A stretch of 10,568 nucleotides of DNA from Lachnospiraceae bacterium (lineage in GTDB: Bacteria > Bacillota > Clostridia > Lachnospirales > Lachnospiraceae). A program made the position numbers and the translations under genes. Position 1 is the stretch's first letter. Each line of letters opens with the position of its first letter. A model generated the notes under the pieces. That model saw nothing but the letters and a program-made list of their open reading frames with translations, searched no databases and was not told the DNA's origin. The stretch covers positions 1-10,568 of the forward strand of contig CAAFXG010000586.1 in NCBI GenBank assembly GCA_900766925.1, given 5' to 3'. Positions 9,101 through 10,568 of this stretch are shown here, one piece after another.

Positions 9101-9279
9101 ATGAATGCAATTTCAATGAGATGCTGAAGATATTTTGAGAGAATATGTACGGCATCAGATTTAGAGATACTTTTTCTGCCAATGTAGAAGCGTTCTTCGT
9201 CAATCTCGTCAAGTTTAATCTTGAAGAGTTGATTTATGATTTGTTCATAAACACCAGTTTTAATATGGTCTTTTTGCAT
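6115..9279 (-). CDS. PLD-nuclease / DEAH-box helicase / DUF3427 fusion protein
   Basis: This 1054-aa protein combines a nuclease and a superfamily 2 helicase. The N-terminal part (about 125-290) is a phospholipase-D-type HKD nuclease domain with H227-A-K229 and GSSN (245-248). Only one HKD motif is present, so an active site would need a dimer, as in BfiI/NgoFVII-like enzymes. The helicase core runs from about 325 to 665: Walker A AATGTGKT (351-358), DEVH box (446-449), LTATPER (471-477), DLFNEGVDIPEID (623-635) and motif VI QQFGRGLRL (651-659). The remainder (about 700-1054) is DUF3427-like and ends with the family's FVYLGQV...SKPMQIVWHL signature. Such proteins (COG3886 plus COG1061) are predicted restriction-type defence enzymes. 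It is the first gene of the operon, with its ATG 50 nt beyond the -7 element at 9330-9337. The start MQKDHIK is the first ATG after the promoter. Confidence 0.88.
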   Translation of the reverse strand: MQKDHIKTGVYEQIINQLFKIKLDEIDEERFYIGRKSISKSDAVHILSKYLQHLIEIAFIGTADEQDTDKYTDFVNSVIKTLGKEFNVEDTELDLIDAQKNILTSIVDRTCCDYPDIEEHIKSITPITTLSHSALFFGGRGPADMESELNREILCADEICWVVSFIKTSGLNLLWNSLRKFTSEGKRLRIITTTYTGATDFDAVVRLAKLPNTEIKISYDGTQDRLHAKSYIFLRNSGFHTAYIGSSNLSCYALKDGKEWNFKATQFELPHVIEDVRNSFEAYWCDSTFEKFDPDVDEERLKKALGADWETPLLDFSALDLMRAKDYQQEILEKLDVERNVHKHFRNLVVAATGTGKTVIAAFDFKRYREANPDCHFLFIAHRQEILRQAMQTFRIVLEDPNFGSVWDGMNEPSSYQHVFASKDTLRNRIDTIKLTSDYYDYMIVDEVHHIVAPTYVKLIEYFKPHILLGLTATPERTNENEDIKKYFDDHISAEIRLPAALNAGLLAPFHYYGIPDNVDLSEVKWSGHGYDVAELSRIYTQNDFRTGLILKKMQEYIGNSRLHKVRALCFCVDKEHAKFMNAKFTLAGLKTDVLTSDDNNQHRRIVKQRLQSGAINYLFVVDLFNEGVDIPEIDTVLFLRPTESATVFLQQFGRGLRLHKGKDHLTVLDFVGHSRAEFSYKDRFESLIGRHSRDILTEVKEGFQNAPFGCKIILEEKAKEEIIANIEGYLRSMNKNRIIKEIASYHETFRDSFSLCGFLDYSHIPFHKIYGSMTWGELCKEAGVSDKVSPNASLIKYAVTKKWLATDSYSYFSQLIKFVDCGFLCDTNTFSEYERRCAVMFYYDLFDKANNYGSIEEMFNDLATDELFIYELKEVLKYLCDRCSAPEKEDNSVYKEWNPLRLHGVYTKAQIQAALGLSTLERKSPSREGVERLKGIKLEAMYVDVIKKREEGSMTAYKDYAMNREFFHWETQNRVREGSREADAYRKGENNMLLFVRQQAEHPDYKCRMGFVYLGQVTMKSIEGSKPMQIVWHLDTPMSEATYAFASQYKAIG

Positions 9280-9326
9280 AATTATTCTATCTTTTCTAAT
9301 CCAAACATAAGATAAGTTACATTATT

Positions 9327-9367
9327 CGGCAAAGATACGAATTAATTCTGAAACAGCAAAAGAAATG
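9327..9367. repeat. Promoter-bearing direct repeat, copy 1
   Basis: This 41-bp stretch matches 10303-10343 with two mismatches; the first 28 bases are identical. T-rich tracts just beyond it are also similar in both copies. It lies ahead of the helicase operon, with its partner 976 bp away ahead of the antitoxin/zeta pair. It may be a duplicated promoter or a conserved promoter with a shared operator. Confidence 0.9.
9330..9360 (-). promoter_or_regulatory. Bacteroidetes-type promoter of the five-gene operon
   Basis: Read on the minus strand, TTTG (9360-9357) is followed by a 19-bp spacer and TATCTTTG (9337-9330), matching the Bacteroidetes -33/-7 consensus TTTG and TAnnTTTG. A-tracts lie upstream (9375-9379 and 9382-9388 as T on the plus strand), possibly an UP-like element. 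The spacer contains the 10-bp palindrome GAATTAATTC. The predicted leader is about 45 nt. It is a near copy of the promoter at 10306-10336. Confidence 0.8.
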
Positions 9368-9433
9368 AGGGGAATTTTTGATTTTTTTAGTCTGGAATAA
9401 CGAAACGCCACAAAAGTTGTATATGTTTTCTGG

Positions 9434-9457
9434 CATTTTGCTGACGTCAGCAAAATG
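9434..9457. repeat. Perfect 24-bp palindrome (right copy)
   Basis: The arm CATTTTGCTGAC is followed at once by its exact reverse complement, so there is no loop. Its near-copy is at 253-276. It lies 36 nt beyond the stop codon of the zeta-like gene and about 75 nt upstream of the operon promoter's -33 element. An 11-bp direct repeat, GTATATGTTTT, flanks it at 9419-9429 and 9458-9468. Neither side carries a T-run adjacent to the stem, so termination is not obvious. Confidence 0.95.
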
Positions 9458-9492
9458 GTATATGTTTTATTGTAATGGTGTAATTGATAATT

Positions 9493-10098
9493 TCAATTAC
9501 TTGGTATAATCTCGGCTGTCCATTCCGGCATTTTGTCGGTGTATCGCTTTTTGATTATTCCATCTGACATCCTGAAAAGGAGTTGAGCTTCTCTACCGTT
9601 TATTGAGTTGTCGTAGATGTATGTGCGGTCGCAGAATGGCGAAACTGCAGCACAGTTTAATATGGATTTCGTATATCTTGAGATGATTTTGGGGATTGGT
9701 ACGTCATGCCCTCCTTTCATTACTCTTGCTGTAACGCGAGAGGCATTAATCAGCGGAGATTCTGTACTGACGAAGAAAAGACGAATGAAAAATCCAGCTT
9801 CTTTTGCTCTCTTTATGAAATCCACTTTTGATGTAGTGGAAAGAACAGTTTCGAAAATGAGGCTTCGCCTATTTCTTAGACATTCCTCGCGTAAGTTTTC
9901 GCAATATTGGGCTGCTTTTAATACAGAGTCTTGATCGTTCCAATTGCCGAATTTATCTTGAGCTATTTGGTCGGGATTGACATAAATAGCATCTTCAAGC
10001 CATTCATGATGAAGGACTTTTGAAGTTATAGTCGTCTTTCCAGAACCATTGGGTCCTGCTATAACTATAAGTATGGGCTTATGATTCTTTTCTGCCAT
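9493..10098 (-). CDS. Zeta-toxin-like P-loop kinase (COG4185 type)
   Basis: This 201-aa protein belongs to the zeta-toxin/UNAG-kinase group of P-loop kinases. Walker A is GPNGSGKT (15-22). YVNPDQIA (39-46, with D43) corresponds to the substrate-binding INPD segment. FETVLSTTSK (82-91) and the arginine-rich RVTARVMKGGHDVP (121-134) followed by RYTKS match the conserved second half of this family. Known zeta toxins phosphorylate UDP-N-acetylglucosamine and so block cell-wall synthesis; many short chromosomal members like this one have no proven substrate. At about 200 aa it is shorter than PezT or plasmid zeta (about 250-290 aa). Its start codon is 3 nt after the stop of the small upstream gene, the usual antitoxin-toxin layout. 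All the motifs expected for activity are present. Confidence 0.82.
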   Translation of the reverse strand: MAEKNHKPILIVIAGPNGSGKTTITSKVLHHEWLEDAIYVNPDQIAQDKFGNWNDQDSVLKAAQYCENLREECLRNRRSLIFETVLSTTSKVDFIKRAKEAGFFIRLFFVSTESPLINASRVTARVMKGGHDVPIPKIISRYTKSILNCAAVSPFCDRTYIYDNSINGREAQLLFRMSDGIIKKRYTDKMPEWTAEIIPSN

Positions 10099-10101
10099 TT
10101 C

Positions 10102-10287
10102 TTATTGGACTAAACATTGGCGTCTCTCTGCTGCTAATCTTCTGATTTCAGCGAAAAGTTTCTTGTGTGCTGCCTCGGTTTCGGCTTGTGCCTCGGCAGC
10201 TGCCTCTTTCATTATATATGAAAGCATCTCGTCGGTTGGTTCCTCGAGACTTGTGAGTCGATACGAATTGAGTTCTTTTTCTGTCAT
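10102..10287 (-). CDS. Small antitoxin candidate for the zeta-like toxin
   Basis: This roughly 61-aa acidic and then basic helical protein (from MTEKELNSYRL to RRLAAERRQCLVQ) is rich in Ala and Glu and predicted to be mostly helical, with no membrane segment. The motif LTSLEEPTDEMLSYIMKEAA is, from memory, common in small proteins encoded just ahead of zeta-like kinases in Bacteroidales; no search was possible. It lies 3 nt upstream of the kinase gene and is surely cotranscribed. I prefer the ATG at 10287. The ATG at 10293 (two residues longer) is also possible. The farther TTG at 10308 is unlikely because it lies inside the promoter's -7 element, upstream of the expected transcript start. 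By its position it would neutralise the kinase, and it may also bind the promoter; both are inference. Confidence 0.7.
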   Translation of the reverse strand: MTEKELNSYRLTSLEEPTDEMLSYIMKEAAAEAQAETEAAHKKLFAEIRRLAAERRQCLVQ

Positions 10288-10302
10288 AAGCATGTAATTT
10301 TG

Positions 10303-10343
10303 CGGCAAAGATACGAATTAATTCTGAAACGGCAAAGGAAATG
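10303..10343. repeat. Promoter-bearing direct repeat, copy 2
   Basis: Partner of 9327-9367, with two mismatches over 41 bp. The two copies bracket the antitoxin/zeta pair together with the right palindrome. Recombination between them would remove that block and leave a single promoter in front of the helicase operon. Confidence 0.9.
10306..10336 (-). promoter_or_regulatory. Bacteroidetes-type promoter of the antitoxin/zeta pair
   Basis: On the minus strand, TTTG (10336-10333), a 19-bp spacer and TATCTTTG (10313-10306) match the Bacteroidetes consensus. A-tracts upstream (10348-10353 and 10355-10362 as T on the plus strand) resemble an UP element. The leader to the ATG at 10287 would be only about 10-15 nt. 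The spacer is identical to that of the promoter at 9330-9360 apart from one base. Confidence 0.8.
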
Positions 10344-10370
10344 CGAGTTTTTTATTTTTTTTAGTGAAGA

Positions 10371-10392
10371 GGGTGGGAGAGAGGGGAGTGGG
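10371..10392 (+). other. G-quadruplex motif
   Basis: Four G-runs (10371-10373, 10375-10377, 10383-10386, 10390-10392) separated by loops of 1, 5 and 3 bases fit the canonical G3+N1-7 pattern. It lies in a purine-rich stretch (about 10364-10394) between the end of the MNT gene and the promoter of the antitoxin gene. The G-rich strand is the template strand for the minus-strand genes. Whether it folds is unknown. Confidence 0.6.
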
Positions 10393-10412
10393 AATGGCTT
10401 TTTTGACAGGGC

Positions 10413-10568
10413 TTATGCGCTATAATTGGCTCTCTCATATATAAGGATTTTGTCGTGTTCAACACTCTTTATAGCAAAGGGAAGCAATGTGCCGTTTTGT
10501 ACAAGATCGACATTACGACCAATTATGTCGGACATGCCGTTCATTATTGAGCAATACTTAAACAAGCC
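10413..10568 (-). CDS. MNT-type nucleotidyltransferase, C-terminal 51 residues (runs off the right edge)
   Basis: The frame is open from the window edge to a TAA at 10413-10415. The 51 residues include GLFKYCSIMNGMSDIIGRNV, then DLVQNGTLLP and HDKILIYERA. This is the end of a small polymerase-beta-like nucleotidyltransferase (MntA group), where GRxVDLV carries the third conserved aspartate position. Such proteins AMPylate and silence HEPN toxins in MNT-HEPN toxin-antitoxin pairs. The GSxxRG motif and first two aspartates lie outside the window. Downstream, where a HEPN partner often follows, there is instead the antitoxin/zeta pair, so any HEPN gene must be upstream or lost. Confidence 0.75.
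   Translation of the reverse strand, partial: GLFKYCSIMNGMSDIIGRNVDLVQNGTLLPFAIKSVEHDKILIYERANYSA

Noticed and set aside
250..9457. Insertion sequence or composite transposon
   Set aside because: No transposase or integrase is encoded between or beside the palindromes, and the cassette ends carry no other terminal inverted repeats; mobility remains only a hypothesis.
9480..9500. Hairpin overlapping the stop codon of the zeta-like gene as a terminator
   Set aside because: The 7-bp stem is almost all A-T (GTAATTG/CAATTAC) and no U-run follows on the minus strand, so it is too weak to call.
10288..10308. TTG start at 10308 for the small antitoxin candidate
   Set aside because: The TTG overlaps the -7 promoter element (10306-10313), so it would lie upstream of the transcript start; the ATGs at 10293 or 10287 fit better.

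Overview
The window looks like chromosome of a Bacteroidales bacterium (Prevotella/Bacteroides type). It is AT-rich. Two promoters match the Bacteroidetes housekeeping pattern (TTTG, 19 bp, TAnnTTTG). Gene starts lack clear Shine-Dalgarno sequences. The protein families are typical of that group's accessory genome. Every gene I can support is on the minus strand, so transcription runs from high to low coordinates.

Right edge (10568 to about 9400): the last 51 codons of an MNT-type nucleotidyltransferase, a C-rich/A-tract intergenic stretch whose plus strand holds a G-quadruplex motif, a promoter, and a two-gene toxin-antitoxin-like pair (about 61 aa antitoxin candidate plus a zeta-toxin/UNAG-kinase-like P-loop protein). 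The pair is followed by a perfect 24-bp palindrome.

Centre (about 9360 to 287): a second promoter, nearly identical to the first, precedes five tightly packed genes with gaps of 14, 39, 10 and 5 nt. In order they encode a PLD-nuclease/DEAH helicase/DUF3427 protein, a MutT-like NUDIX hydrolase, an McrB-like AAA+ motor, a Schlafen-AlbA_2/GHKL-ATPase/winged-helix protein, and a DUF2357/PD-(D/E)xK nuclease of the McrC-like virus-defence type. The arrangement suggests one operon that joins a helicase-nuclease/NUDIX module to an McrBC-like (type IV restriction-like) module with a Schlafen-type protein set between motor and nuclease.

Left edge (286 to 1): directly after the nuclease stop codon lies a second, imperfect copy of the same palindrome (30 bp). 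Then comes the C-terminal piece only of another AlbA_2/GHKL-type ATP-binding protein, including a 12-bp tandem repeat. The break in that gene falls at the palindrome. The palindromes therefore bracket the five-gene cassette, which is the most interesting structural feature here. No transposase, integrase, tRNA, rRNA or CRISPR array is visible. Function is inferred from motifs only; no database search was possible.
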